Origin: an uncultured Mycoplasmatota bacterium
Lineage (GTDB): Bacteria > Bacillota_I > Bacilli_A > Izemoplasmatales > Izemoplasmataceae
DNA: 64,000 nt
Direction: 5' to 3'
Assembly (NCBI GenBank): GCA_913062645.1
Contig: CAJXVW010000002.1
Coordinates: forward strand, 489,433 to 553,432
Under the pieces are notes generated by a model. The model ran no database searches. It was not told where the DNA came from and saw only the letters and a list, made by a program, of their open reading frames with translations. Below, one piece after another: positions 31,544-40,163 of this stretch (position 1 is the first letter of the stretch; each line of letters opens with the position of its first letter). Position numbers and translations under genes: made by a program.

Positions 31544-31607
31544 GGCGTACCAAACATGATGGATCGTACGCCATAGGTGTACCTTCCGGGTGCATTTTTT
31601 CTTTTTT
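31544..31607 (+). promoter_or_regulatory. purA leader attenuator with mutually exclusive helices
   Basis: Three competing helices can be drawn. P1 is ggcgtac (31544-31550) with gtacgcc (31566-31572), perfect 7 bp. P2 is the same gtacgcc with ggtgtac (31576-31582), 7 bp with one G-T and a 3-nt loop. P3 is tgtacc (31578-31583) with ggtgca (31589-31594), followed by tttttt-c-tttttt. P1 leaves P3, a terminator, free to form; P2 would prevent it. This is the logic of an attenuator or riboswitch. It does not match a purine, PRPP or ppGpp riboswitch that I can recognise. A six-codon ORF (MMDRTP) overlaps P1 but has no ribosome site. Confidence 0.6.
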
Positions 31608-31620
31608 AGGAGGAATTCGC

Positions 31621-32910
31621 ATGAAAGGCGTAGTAGTGATCGGAACCCAATGGGGGGACGAAGGAAAAGGCAAGGTAACGGACTTCCTGGCGGAACAGGC
31701 GGATGTCGTCGTCCGGTTCCAAGGTGGGAACAATGCGGGACACACGATCGTGTTCGATGACAGGAAATTCGCACTCCACCTGATTCCATCCGGGATTTTC
31801 CGAACCGAAGCAATCAATGTGCTGGCCAACGGCATGGTGATTGATCCAAAAGCGATGTTGGATGAGCTGGAAATGTTGAAACAAGGCGGAGTAACCGACT
31901 TTCAACTATACCTCAGCGATCGCGCACACGTCGTCTTGCCACAACACATTGAACTGGATGGATTGATGGAGGACATCAAGCCGCAGCACAAGAAAGTAGG
32001 CACAACCCGCAAAGGCATCGGTCCGGCATATACGGACAAATTCGCCCGCATCGGCATCCGCATTTGCGATTTGATCGATGAAGCTGCATTCAAGGACAAA
32101 CTCACTGACAATCTGAAGTATCACAATACGATCCTAACCGCATACGGAAAACCAGCCATCGACATCGAAGCGGTGTTTGACGAATACTACCAATACGGAC
32201 AACTCTTGAAACCTTATGTTACCGATACATCGCGGTTATTGAATGGTGTCTTGGAAGACGGCAAGAAAGTGTTGTTTGAAGGGGCCCAAGGAGCGTTGCT
32301 TTGTATCGATCATGGAACGTATCCTTTTGTCACTTCCAGTTCTCCAACAGCATCATCTGTTCCGCTTAACACGGGGGTTTCCCCGCAATATATCACGGAT
32401 GTGGTAGGGGTTACCAAAGCCTATTCAACACGAGTTGGCAGCGGCTGTTTCTTAACGGAGTTCAACAACGACACCGCCAGCAAGATTCGCGATGCCGGCA
32501 ATGAATATGGTACCACCACGGGTCGTCCGCGACGCATCGGGTGGTTGGATACGGTCGTATTGCGTCACACCAAGCGCGTTAGTGGCGTCACAGGACTCAG
32601 CGTGATGTTGTTGGATGTCTTGACGGGAATCGATCCGCTGAAGATTTGCGTCGCCTACCATCTGGATGGGAAGCGGATTGATTACATTCCGGCGTCAATC
32701 ACGGATTTGGAACGCTGCAAACCCGAATATGTGACCCTGCCGGGGTGGCATCAAGATATTACGAAAACAACCAAATTCAGCGATTTACCGGATGCTGCAA
32801 AGCAGTATTTGAATACCATTTCCGAGTTGGTTGGGATTCCAATATCGATGTTCAGCTTCGGACCGGATCGAACCCAGACCATCGTCCTAGACGATGTCAT
32901 GAACACATAA
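31621..32910 (+). CDS. purA: adenylosuccinate synthetase
   Basis: The 429-residue enzyme condenses IMP with aspartate using GTP, the first step from IMP to AMP; purB, elsewhere in this window, performs the next. Signatures: GTQWGDEGKGKVTDFL, the GPAYTDKFARIGIR segment and TTGRPRRIGWLD. The start is the ATG behind ttaggaggaattcgc; the earlier ORF-track start lies in the regulatory leader. A bidirectional terminator follows. Confidence 0.97.
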   Translation: MKGVVVIGTQWGDEGKGKVTDFLAEQADVVVRFQGGNNAGHTIVFDDRKFALHLIPSGIFRTEAINVLANGMVIDPKAMLDELEMLKQGGVTDFQLYLSDRAHVVLPQHIELDGLMEDIKPQHKKVGTTRKGIGPAYTDKFARIGIRICDLIDEAAFKDKLTDNLKYHNTILTAYGKPAIDIEAVFDEYYQYGQLLKPYVTDTSRLLNGVLEDGKKVLFEGAQGALLCIDHGTYPFVTSSSPTASSVPLNTGVSPQYITDVVGVTKAYSTRVGSGCFLTEFNNDTASKIRDAGNEYGTTTGRPRRIGWLDTVVLRHTKRVSGVTGLSVMLLDVLTGIDPLKICVAYHLDGKRIDYIPASITDLERCKPEYVTLPGWHQDITKTTKFSDLPDAAKQYLNTISELVGIPISMFSFGPDRTQTIVLDDVMNT

Positions 32911-32940
32911 AAAGCTTGCCCTTCGTGGACAAGCTTTTTT
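32909..32940. terminator. bidirectional terminator between purA and the aro operon
   Basis: aaaaagcttg / caagcttttt with an inner cc/gg pair gives a symmetrical stem with A and T runs on both sides, serving converging purA and aro transcripts. Confidence 0.88.
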
Positions 32941-32943
32941 TAT

Positions 32944-33957
32944 TTATAGTTTTCGGCCCATCGCGTCGCCGATGATGGAGGCTTTGCGCATGAGTTCCTT
33001 GAAGTTCTTCGGTTTCAGCGATTGTGCGCCATCGCTCATCGCTTTTTCCGGTTCGTGATGGACTTCGATGATCAGACCATCGGCGCCGGCGGCAATGCTG
33101 GCGAGAGACAGGCTCTCAACAAGATCCCAATAACCGGCTGCGTGTGACGGATCGATAATGACTGGTAAATGGCTTAGTTTCTTGACAATCGGGACGGTGG
33201 AAATATCTAGTGTATTGCGTGTGTAGGGTTCGAATGTGCGGATTCCACGTTCGCACAGGATAACGTTCGGATTGCCACCGGCCATGATGTATTCGGCGCT
33301 CATGAGCCATTCTTCGATGGTATTGGAGAAACCGCGTTTGAGTAAAACGGGTTTGTTCGTTTTACCAAGTTCCTTTAACAACGCGAAATTCTGCATGTTG
33401 CGAGCCCCGATTTGGATGATGTCGACGTACTCCAAGAAGACGTCGATGTGCTCGGTGCTCATCAGTTCGGAAATCACCGGCATGCCGTATTTGAGGCCGG
33501 CGTCCTTCAGGATTTTCAATCCTTCCACACCCATGCCTTGGTAGGAATATGGCGAGGTGCGGGGTTTGAACGCTCCGCCACGGAGAATCTTGGCGCCGGC
33601 TTTCTTGACACTTGCGGCAATGATATCCACTTGTTCAGCGCTTTCCACGCTGCACGGTCCAGCCATCACAATCAATTCATTGCCACCGATCAAGACACCA
33701 CCGACATCAATGATCGTATCCTCGGGAGTGAACTTGCGGTTGACTTTCTTGAAGGGCTCCTGGACGCGAATGACGCTGTCCACGCACGGATAGGCGTACA
33801 AACTGCGGATGTCGAACTGAGCGGTATCGCCAACGACGCCGAAAATGCTGTAGTTGGCACCAACGCTGTCATGAATTTCGAATCCTTGGTTGATGAGATG
33901 GTCCCTTAGGTGTTTGATGTCCGTTTTTTTGGCATCACGCTTGAGTTTAACTATCAT
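32944..33957 (-). CDS. 3-deoxy-7-phosphoheptulonate (DAHP) synthase with regulatory N-domain
   Basis: The 337-residue enzyme joins PEP and erythrose-4-phosphate, the committed step of the shikimate pathway. An N-terminal ferredoxin-like domain (about 1-70; MIVKLKRDAKKTDIKHL) precedes the type I-beta TIM barrel (VMAGPCSVES, RGGAFKPRTSPYSYQG, DPSHAAGYWD). In Thermotoga this N-domain binds Tyr or Phe for feedback inhibition, so the same is likely here. It is the last gene of the aro operon, overlapping aroQ by 4 bases. Confidence 0.94.
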   Translation of the reverse strand: MIVKLKRDAKKTDIKHLRDHLINQGFEIHDSVGANYSIFGVVGDTAQFDIRSLYAYPCVDSVIRVQEPFKKVNRKFTPEDTIIDVGGVLIGGNELIVMAGPCSVESAEQVDIIAASVKKAGAKILRGGAFKPRTSPYSYQGMGVEGLKILKDAGLKYGMPVISELMSTEHIDVFLEYVDIIQIGARNMQNFALLKELGKTNKPVLLKRGFSNTIEEWLMSAEYIMAGGNPNVILCERGIRTFEPYTRNTLDISTVPIVKKLSHLPVIIDPSHAAGYWDLVESLSLASIAAGADGLIIEVHHEPEKAMSDGAQSLKPKNFKELMRKASIIGDAMGRKL

Positions 33958-34391
33958 GTTTGATCACGACTTTCCAGTAAAATTTTGAGGCCCTCTTCAT
34001 AGCTTTGAAATCCCAATCCCATGACACTGTCGATACAGGCATCGCGGATTACCGAGATGGTGCGAAACGGCTCGCGTTTCGTCAAATCCGATAAATGGAC
34101 TTCAACAACGGGGATGGAGATTGCTTTTATTGCATCATACAGTGCGTAAGAATAGTGGGTAAAGGCTCCAGCATTGAGGATCACGCCATCGTAATGATCG
34201 TCGGCGTAATGAAGAATATCAATCAAAATACCTTCCAGATTGGATTGTTTGACATCAATCGAAACGGGGTATCGATCTGCGAATCCGTAGCAATAGTCTT
34301 CCAGATCCTGGTAGGATTTGGATCCGTAAATGTCAGGTTCGCGCCGACCCAACATGTTGAGATTGGGGCCGTTAAGAACTAAAATATTCAT
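33954..34391 (-). CDS. aroQ: type II 3-dehydroquinate dehydratase
   Basis: The 145-residue dodecamer-forming enzyme removes water from 3-dehydroquinate. Signatures: NGPNLNMLGRREPDIYG with the catalytic Tyr/Arg region, VILNAGAFTHYSYAL, and VVEVHLSD with the catalytic His. It overlaps the end of the aroE-aroK gene by 20 bases and the start of the DAHP synthase gene by 4. Confidence 0.95.
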   Translation of the reverse strand: MNILVLNGPNLNMLGRREPDIYGSKSYQDLEDYCYGFADRYPVSIDVKQSNLEGILIDILHYADDHYDGVILNAGAFTHYSYALYDAIKAISIPVVEVHLSDLTKREPFRTISVIRDACIDSVMGLGFQSYEEGLKILLESRDQT

Positions 34392-35622
34392 CTAGTTTCA
34401 CCTCAATGTCCCTTAGAATGGCTGTTTCATTGAAATTCGTTTTGGGAACGACAAGATCTGCGGCGGCTTCATACAAGTGGTGACGTTGTTCGTACAAGAG
34501 CACCAGATTGTCCTTGTCCTTCAACAAGGGGCGATCCTTGGGATTGATTTGTTTCAAAAACTCCAGGGGGGCGTCTAGGAATACGATGACCCCATTTTGT
34601 TTCAACCTTTGAATGTTATGGTTGTTCAAGACGACACCACCACCACAGGAAATCGCCAGATTGTGCCGTTTTGAGACTTTTTTAACAACCGAAGATTCCA
34701 ACGTTCGAAAGCCAGATTCACCGAGCGATGCAAACAAATCGGGGATGCTCATTTGGGCTGCCTCTTCAATTTGATCGTCAAGATCGACGAAGACTTTACG
34801 ATATCGATCTGCAATTTTGCTGGCATAGAAGGTCTTACCGCTCATGGGCATGCCGATGAAGATGATGTTCGTCATCGTTTTACGTAGATCCTGGTAATAC
34901 TGCAGTGCAGCATCATCGGAAATCAGTGTTTTATGGAACAATTCCATCGATTTTACTGCCTGGAATATCAGCATCATCAAGCCGTTAACCACCTTTATGT
35001 CGTTAGATTTGGCGGCCACCAGCAACGATGAGGAAAGAGGATTGTATATGACATCCACCACTGACTTCAAATGAGGGAGTCTGTCCAGACCAATCGGAAG
35101 CATTCCTTCATTGTCAGGAAACATACCCACCGGCGTAGCATTGAACATGATAGTTGCGGAAGAGAAGTTATCCACATCGCTGAAATGATGTTCATGATTC
35201 TTGGGATTGCGAGCAAGAACTGTGATTTTTTTCGCTGAATTTTGCTCGCAATAATATTGAATTGTTCTACTAGTGGAGCCGTTTCCCAGTATGATTACAT
35301 GTTTGTTTCGCACCGAGATATCGTTGTAGTGGAGCGCTTTATCGAGTCCATAGTAATCGGTATTGTAACCGCGAAGTTGTCCACCATGGCGGACAATGGT
35401 GTTGACGGCTTGTAATGCTTCTGCTACGGGGTCCAACCAGTCAAGGTGTTGAATCACCTCATGTTTATACGGAATTGTTACGTTTAACGCGGAAAATGTG
35501 GTCTTGGCAAAAAACTCTTCTAAATCAGCTGTTTCAAAGAGGTTATAATTATGATCGGTAAAATGCTCGTGTATTTGTTTGGAAAAGCTGTGAGACAACT
35601 GTTTGCCGAGAAGACCATACAT
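34372..35622 (-). CDS. shikimate dehydrogenase-shikimate kinase fusion
   Basis: One 416-residue chain carries two pathway steps. Residues about 1-250 are AroE: substrate site LLGKQLSHSFSKQIH, catalytic NVTIPYKHEV, NTDYYGLDKA and the NADP site ILGNGSTSRTIQYY. Residues about 252-416 are AroK: P-loop FIGMPMSGKTFYASKIA, the FVDLDDQIEE Asp pair, SCGGGVVL and the RPLLKD lid. The join is a continuous frame with no stop. It catalyses 3-dehydroshikimate to shikimate to shikimate-3-phosphate. Neighbouring aro genes supply every other step to chorismate. Confidence 0.93.
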   Translation of the reverse strand: MYGLLGKQLSHSFSKQIHEHFTDHNYNLFETADLEEFFAKTTFSALNVTIPYKHEVIQHLDWLDPVAEALQAVNTIVRHGGQLRGYNTDYYGLDKALHYNDISVRNKHVIILGNGSTSRTIQYYCEQNSAKKITVLARNPKNHEHHFSDVDNFSSATIMFNATPVGMFPDNEGMLPIGLDRLPHLKSVVDVIYNPLSSSLLVAAKSNDIKVVNGLMMLIFQAVKSMELFHKTLISDDAALQYYQDLRKTMTNIIFIGMPMSGKTFYASKIADRYRKVFVDLDDQIEEAAQMSIPDLFASLGESGFRTLESSVVKKVSKRHNLAISCGGGVVLNNHNIQRLKQNGVIVFLDAPLEFLKQINPKDRPLLKDKDNLVLLYEQRHHLYEAAADLVVPKTNFNETAILRDIEVKLDEYFSS

Positions 35623-35630
35623 GGTGATTC

Positions 35631-35879
35631 CTACTTTCGCTGCAGTTTCTTACTCTCTTTCATGATTGTGGAATACACTTCTTTCATTTGTGGAAAATGG
35701 CTGAATGATGCTGTTTTGTCGAATATTGATTGTTCGCGATCAGCATCGTAGATCGGTAAATTGTTGGATACTTTGTAGGCACCGATCCGGTGCGCCAGAT
35801 CAAATCGTTCTTCCAATAAGGCCATGATGGTATCGTCGATGGCGTTGATGCGTTTGCGCATGGTCGTCAGATCATCCAT
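35631..35879 (-). CDS. chorismate mutase (AroQ helical class)
   Basis: An 82-residue, all-helical stand-alone chorismate mutase that turns chorismate into prephenate. The signature MRKRINAIDDTIMALLEERFDLAHRIGAYK is at the N-terminus (quoted in part in the family description: RKRINAIDD, LLEERFDLA, IGAYK), with the second-helix basic/acidic pair in DADREQSIF. It overlaps the end of aroC by 13 bases. Its product feeds TyrA, encoded at the head of the operon. Confidence 0.92.
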   Translation of the reverse strand: MDDLTTMRKRINAIDDTIMALLEERFDLAHRIGAYKVSNNLPIYDADREQSIFDKTASFSHFPQMKEVYSTIMKESKKLQRK

Positions 35880-36955
35880 TTGGGGCCCTCCTGACGAACA
35901 ATCAGTTCAAGAATGGCATAACTGGTTATGGCGTTGATGACATGAATCACCCGGTGAACGATGGCGGGATCGTGACGACCCTTAAGTTCCAGGGTGATTG
36001 CCTCCATGGTATCGATGTTGACGGTTTGTTGTGGTTTGCCGATGGATGACGTGGGCTTGATGGCTGTTCGAAATACAATCGGCATGCCGTTGGTGATACC
36101 GCCTTGAAGACCACCAGAATGATTAGAAGACGTCTTTATTGAGCCGTTTTCCAGTATGAAAGGATCGTTTGTTTCTGATCCCAATTTACGCGTCATGGCA
36201 AATCCATCACCAAACTCCAACCCCTTGACGGCGGGAATACTGAACAGCAGGTGGGATAGAATGCTCTCCACTTTTTCAAAGAATGGGGTACCATAGCCGG
36301 CAGGAACACCGATGACTGCTGTTTCAATGGTTCCACCGACGCTGTCCTGGTTTGCTTTCGCATCAAGAATGATTTGTTGGTATTGATCAACGACAGCATT
36401 GTCAATTGTTGGAAAATCGCTAGAATTCAAGCTTTCTAGAACTTCTTTATTGAGCTCGATGGATGAAAATTCCGCATCGGAAACATCTTTGATGCTGGAA
36501 ATGTGACTGCCAATTTGAATTTCGTGATCATTCAAGATGGATTCGCATATCGCACCAAGAATTACGAGTGGAGCCGTTAGTCGTCCGGAAAAATGGCCGC
36601 CACCACGATAATCATGATATCCATCATAACGAATGTGGGCCGTATAGTCCGAATGAGATGGCCGCAGAATCTCGGGAGAATAATCCCTGGAGCGGGTATC
36701 GGTGTTTGGAATAATGATGGTTAATGGCGTACCTGTGGTCTTATCGTTAAAGTAACCACTGATGATCTGATACTCATCTTGTTCTTGTCTGGCGGTGGAT
36801 AATTTGGATTTCGGGCGGCGCTTGTACAACGCCTTGCTAATCCGCTCCTTGTCCAATTGAAGCCCCGCAGGCAAATTGTGAATGACCAACCCAATCGCTT
36901 CTCCGTGGGATTCACCAAACAAATCGATGTGGATAACTTGTCCAAAACTACTCAT
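35867..36955 (-). CDS. aroC: chorismate synthase
   Basis: The 362-residue FMN-dependent enzyme makes chorismate from EPSP. Signatures: GESHGEAIGLVI, YKRRPKSKLSTARQEQDE, HSDYTAHIRY, the YRGGGHFSGRLTAPLV segment and ELKGRHDPAIVHR. Start ATG. It lies 8 bp after aroB and overlaps the chorismate mutase gene. Confidence 0.96.
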   Translation of the reverse strand: MSSFGQVIHIDLFGESHGEAIGLVIHNLPAGLQLDKERISKALYKRRPKSKLSTARQEQDEYQIISGYFNDKTTGTPLTIIIPNTDTRSRDYSPEILRPSHSDYTAHIRYDGYHDYRGGGHFSGRLTAPLVILGAICESILNDHEIQIGSHISSIKDVSDAEFSSIELNKEVLESLNSSDFPTIDNAVVDQYQQIILDAKANQDSVGGTIETAVIGVPAGYGTPFFEKVESILSHLLFSIPAVKGLEFGDGFAMTRKLGSETNDPFILENGSIKTSSNHSGGLQGGITNGMPIVFRTAIKPTSSIGKPQQTVNIDTMEAITLELKGRHDPAIVHRVIHVINAITSYAILELIVRQEGPKWMI

Positions 36956-36963
36956 GATATCAC

Positions 36964-37962
36964 CTACAATCTGGCTTTAAAATCTGACAATGAAATGGGC
37001 TTAATATAGCCTTTTCCCACTTCTTCAACAACAATCATGTTCAACGATGTTGACGATGCTTTCTTATCGGTGCGAACGTATTCGAACAATGCGGTTTTAT
37101 CATACTCATATGTATCCGGTAGATCATATTTATGCAACAATCGACGCAAATCGTCTTCAAACGGCATTCCAATCGACATCATTGCCATGCCGATTGCAAT
37201 GGCCTCACCGTGCAACAGAGCGTAATTCGAGAGCTGTTCCAAGGCATGACCGATGGTGTGACCATAGTTGAGAATCTGGCGTATTCCGGTATCGTATTCA
37301 TCTTCTGTAACGATGGTTTTCTTTATGATAACACAGGACTCGATGAATTCTTCCAGATTTGACTTGACGTCTTGCTTCAACAAGGCATCAAACAACGGTT
37401 TACTGGCGATCAAACCATACTTGATCATCTCCGCCATCCCATTGTTGAAATGGCGTGGTTCCAAGGTTTCCAGGGTCAGAGGGTCGATCAACACCAGCTT
37501 GGGTTGTTTGAATGCGCCAATTGCATTTTTCATGTGCGACGCATTGACGGCAACTTTGCCACCAACACTGGAATCAATCTGAGCGAGCAGGGTTGTGGGG
37601 ATTTGAATGTAATCGATGCCACGCATGTAGGTAGCTGCGACAAAACCAGCCAGATCTCCTACCACACCACCCCCAAGAGCAATCAACAAAGCATCTCTTG
37701 TGATGTTCTTTTCAATCATTCGATCAGTCAATGACAAAGCCATTTCCATGGATTTTGAGGACTCTCCTTCGGGAACTTTCAAGACCAAGGAAGATGGCAA
37801 TTTTGCGACAACGGTCTCTACATGAATGGAAGGGATGTTGTCATCGGTGATGATGACAATCTGTCGATTCGCATCAACAAAGTGATCAATGCGCTGAAGC
37901 AAGCCTGTTTCAATCACCACATCGTATGCTTTTCCAGGAATCGGTACGGATACGATTTTCAT
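36964..37962 (-). CDS. aroB: 3-dehydroquinate synthase
   Basis: The 332-residue NAD- and metal-dependent enzyme converts DAHP to dehydroquinate. Signatures: GGGVVGDLAGFVAATYMRG, IPTTLLAQIDSSVGGKVAVN and the metal-binding NYGHTIGHALEQ. It overlaps the end of aroA by 4 bases (ATGA type). It is slightly shorter than typical bacterial AroB but complete. Confidence 0.96.
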   Translation of the reverse strand: MKIVSVPIPGKAYDVVIETGLLQRIDHFVDANRQIVIITDDNIPSIHVETVVAKLPSSLVLKVPEGESSKSMEMALSLTDRMIEKNITRDALLIALGGGVVGDLAGFVAATYMRGIDYIQIPTTLLAQIDSSVGGKVAVNASHMKNAIGAFKQPKLVLIDPLTLETLEPRHFNNGMAEMIKYGLIASKPLFDALLKQDVKSNLEEFIESCVIIKKTIVTEDEYDTGIRQILNYGHTIGHALEQLSNYALLHGEAIAIGMAMMSIGMPFEDDLRRLLHKYDLPDTYEYDKTALFEYVRTDKKASSTSLNMIVVEEVGKGYIKPISLSDFKARL

Positions 37963-39239
37963 GATTCATCAACCCCTTCAAGGAACGATCCGCCAAGTTT
38001 TCTGAAGTCATCAAAAAAATGGGGATACGACTTTGTTACGGCGTTTGCACGATGCAATACGATGGGCTGTTCGGAGACAATTGAGGCAATCGCAACCATC
38101 ATTGCGATGCGATGGTCGTTGTATGAATCGACGGTGCCACCGGTAAGTGACGACTTGCCGTGGATGATGATCTCATCCCCCTTGCTTCGAATGTTCGCAC
38201 CAAGGGCCTGCAAGGTGGCCACGGTGGATTCGATGCGATCGGATTCCTTCAGTCGCAGGCGACCGGCGTTGACGATCGTCGTGGTGCCTTTGCTGAGAGA
38301 ACCCAAAAGCGCCACGATCGGACCTAGGTCCGGACAGTCGGCAATGTCAATCTTGGCCGCGTTGGTTGTTGATTTGTTCGCAATCAAGCCGTCTTCCATG
38401 AAAATCAAGCGGCCTTTCATGCGTTTGATGATGTCGATGATGGCCTGATCTCCTTGCCGTGATTCGTGAGACAGGTTGTGGACCGTCACGTTTCCGTTGA
38501 GAATGCCGCCTACAAGAAAGAATGCCGCTTGGGAGTAATCCCCCTCGACACGATAATCAAACGGCTCATAGGACTGATTTCCGGGTATGTAGTAGCCATT
38601 TTCTATCTCTGTCACGGTGACGCCGAAATGTTCCAGCATCTGAATGGTGAGTTGAATGTAGCTGCGGGACTCCAGATGCCCCTTAATATGGATGTAGGAA
38701 TCTTCATTCAAGAGTGGCAAAGCGAACATCAATCCGGTAAAAAATTGTGAGCTGACGGTGCCGTCGACAAAATATCTACGGGCTTTAATAGAGCCATTTA
38801 CCACAATTTTATCATCGTTGTGCTCGAAGAAAATATGATCTTGACGGAAGAGGTCTTCGTACACCGATTGGGGACGTCGGAGAAGCGACGGTTGTCCGGT
38901 AAAAACGACCTCTTTTCCGGTTAGAGATAAGAGGGGGATTAAAAACCGGAGCGTCGAGCCGGATTCATTACAATCAATCGCTTCATTTGGAGCTTTCAGG
39001 GATTTTATTCCTCGAATATCAACGGAATCATCATTGATTTCGATGCGAGCGCCGATCTGTTCCAACGCGGAGAGCGTGGCACGAATGTCGTCGGAGAGGA
39101 CCACATCGGAGATCGTACTCGTTCCTTTGGCCAACGCCGCACAAATCAATGCGCGATGGGTGAGACTTTTCGATGTGGGTACTTCCAATTGACCTTCCAA
39201 ACGAGCGGGAAACAGCGTAATGGAGTCGTATTTGTTCAT
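37959..39239 (-). CDS. aroA: 3-phosphoshikimate 1-carboxyvinyltransferase (EPSP synthase)
   Basis: The 426-residue enzyme transfers enolpyruvyl from PEP to shikimate-3-phosphate. Signatures: PTSKSLTHRALICAALAKG, GSTLRFLIPLLSL, EGDYSQAAFFL, RLKESDRIEST and YNDHRIAMM. The PEP-site loop reads ESGSTLRF rather than the common NAGTAMRF, a variation known in some class II-like EPSP synthases. It overlaps tyrA and aroB by 4 bases each. Confidence 0.96.
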   Translation of the reverse strand: MNKYDSITLFPARLEGQLEVPTSKSLTHRALICAALAKGTSTISDVVLSDDIRATLSALEQIGARIEINDDSVDIRGIKSLKAPNEAIDCNESGSTLRFLIPLLSLTGKEVVFTGQPSLLRRPQSVYEDLFRQDHIFFEHNDDKIVVNGSIKARRYFVDGTVSSQFFTGLMFALPLLNEDSYIHIKGHLESRSYIQLTIQMLEHFGVTVTEIENGYYIPGNQSYEPFDYRVEGDYSQAAFFLVGGILNGNVTVHNLSHESRQGDQAIIDIIKRMKGRLIFMEDGLIANKSTTNAAKIDIADCPDLGPIVALLGSLSKGTTTIVNAGRLRLKESDRIESTVATLQALGANIRSKGDEIIIHGKSSLTGGTVDSYNDHRIAMMVAIASIVSEQPIVLHRANAVTKSYPHFFDDFRKLGGSFLEGVDES

Positions 39240-40066
39240 TTGATGTTCCCTCGTTTCACCGTGGATTCACGCATCAATTCACGAAGCGATTCGCGATCTT
39301 TGCGGGCAAGCGCATCCTTCAATAAATCGAGCTGTTCCTCAAAGGCATTGATGCGTCTGGTTAGAAAGTCTTTGTTGCGAAGGAACAGTTCCGCCCACAA
39401 ATCGTCATTGATCATGGCAATCCGGGTAAGGTCTTTGTATGAGTCGCCGATGAAGCGACTGGTGTCGTACTTGTCGTCGTCGCTGTTGACGAGACTGATG
39501 GCGATGGCATGGGTTAGTTGCGATGTATAGGCAATGATGTCGTCGTGCTCGAAGTCCTGAATGCGGGCAACGGAAGAAAAGCCCATTTGACGAGCGAGCG
39601 TTTCGATCAGGTTCAACGCTTCTTCGGTGTTGTGTTTGGTGGGTGTGATGACAAAGTTTGCATTCTGGAAAATCGCTTCATCACTATGTTTTATGCCGAT
39701 TGTTTCACGTCCCGCGATGGGGTGGGCGAAGACCAGTTGAATGTCGTCTTTGTAAACCTCGAGTTGATCGATCATGTACCGTTTGATGCCGGCGACGTCG
39801 GAGACGATCGCATCTCGTTTGAACTGATTGATGTGTTTGCGCACGAAGTCCACGGCCCGATCCGGATACAGACAAAGAAATACGACGTCCAAGTCGCCTA
39901 AAACGGTTGTTGGATCGTCGGTCGCTTCATCGACAATGTTGTTGTCAAGCGCGTATGCGATCGCTAGAGGGTCGATGTCGATGCCAACCAGATGGTAGCG
40001 GTAGGGTCTCAGGCTTTTGGCGTATGTGCCCCCAATAAGGCCGAGTCCCACAATTCCTATCTTCAT
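39236..40066 (-). CDS. tyrA: prephenate dehydrogenase
   Basis: The 276-residue NAD-dependent enzyme oxidatively decarboxylates prephenate to 4-hydroxyphenylpyruvate on the way to tyrosine. It has an N-terminal Rossmann motif (GIVGLGLIGGTYAKSL) and the catalytic-His segment FAHPIAGRETIGIKHS. I chose the ATG at 40064-40066, as aaaggtg is 6 nt from it; the earlier ATG directly abuts the ribosome site. It lacks an obvious ACT domain. It heads the aro operon. Confidence 0.94.
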   Translation of the reverse strand: MKIGIVGLGLIGGTYAKSLRPYRYHLVGIDIDPLAIAYALDNNIVDEATDDPTTVLGDLDVVFLCLYPDRAVDFVRKHINQFKRDAIVSDVAGIKRYMIDQLEVYKDDIQLVFAHPIAGRETIGIKHSDEAIFQNANFVITPTKHNTEEALNLIETLARQMGFSSVARIQDFEHDDIIAYTSQLTHAIAISLVNSDDDKYDTSRFIGDSYKDLTRIAMINDDLWAELFLRNKDFLTRRINAFEEQLDLLKDALARKDRESLRELMRESTVKRGNIK

Positions 40067-40096
40067 TTCCATCACCTTTGCTCGTGGTATGCCATC

Positions 40097-40125
40097 ATTA
40101 TACTACATATTGAAATGAATGTTTA
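40097..40125 (-). promoter_or_regulatory. candidate promoter of the aro operon
   Basis: Minus strand TAAACA, 17-bp spacer, TATAAT. There is no T-box or other recognisable leader before tyrA. Confidence 0.65.
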
Positions 40126-40163
40126 CTGATAATTTTGTAAGCGTTTTAGGTAATTCGGTTGAT

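Noticed and set aside
31556-31576. Six-codon leader peptide ORF (MMDRTP) before purA
   Set aside because: No Shine-Dalgarno sequence and no run of regulatory codons; kept only as a note within the attenuator finding.
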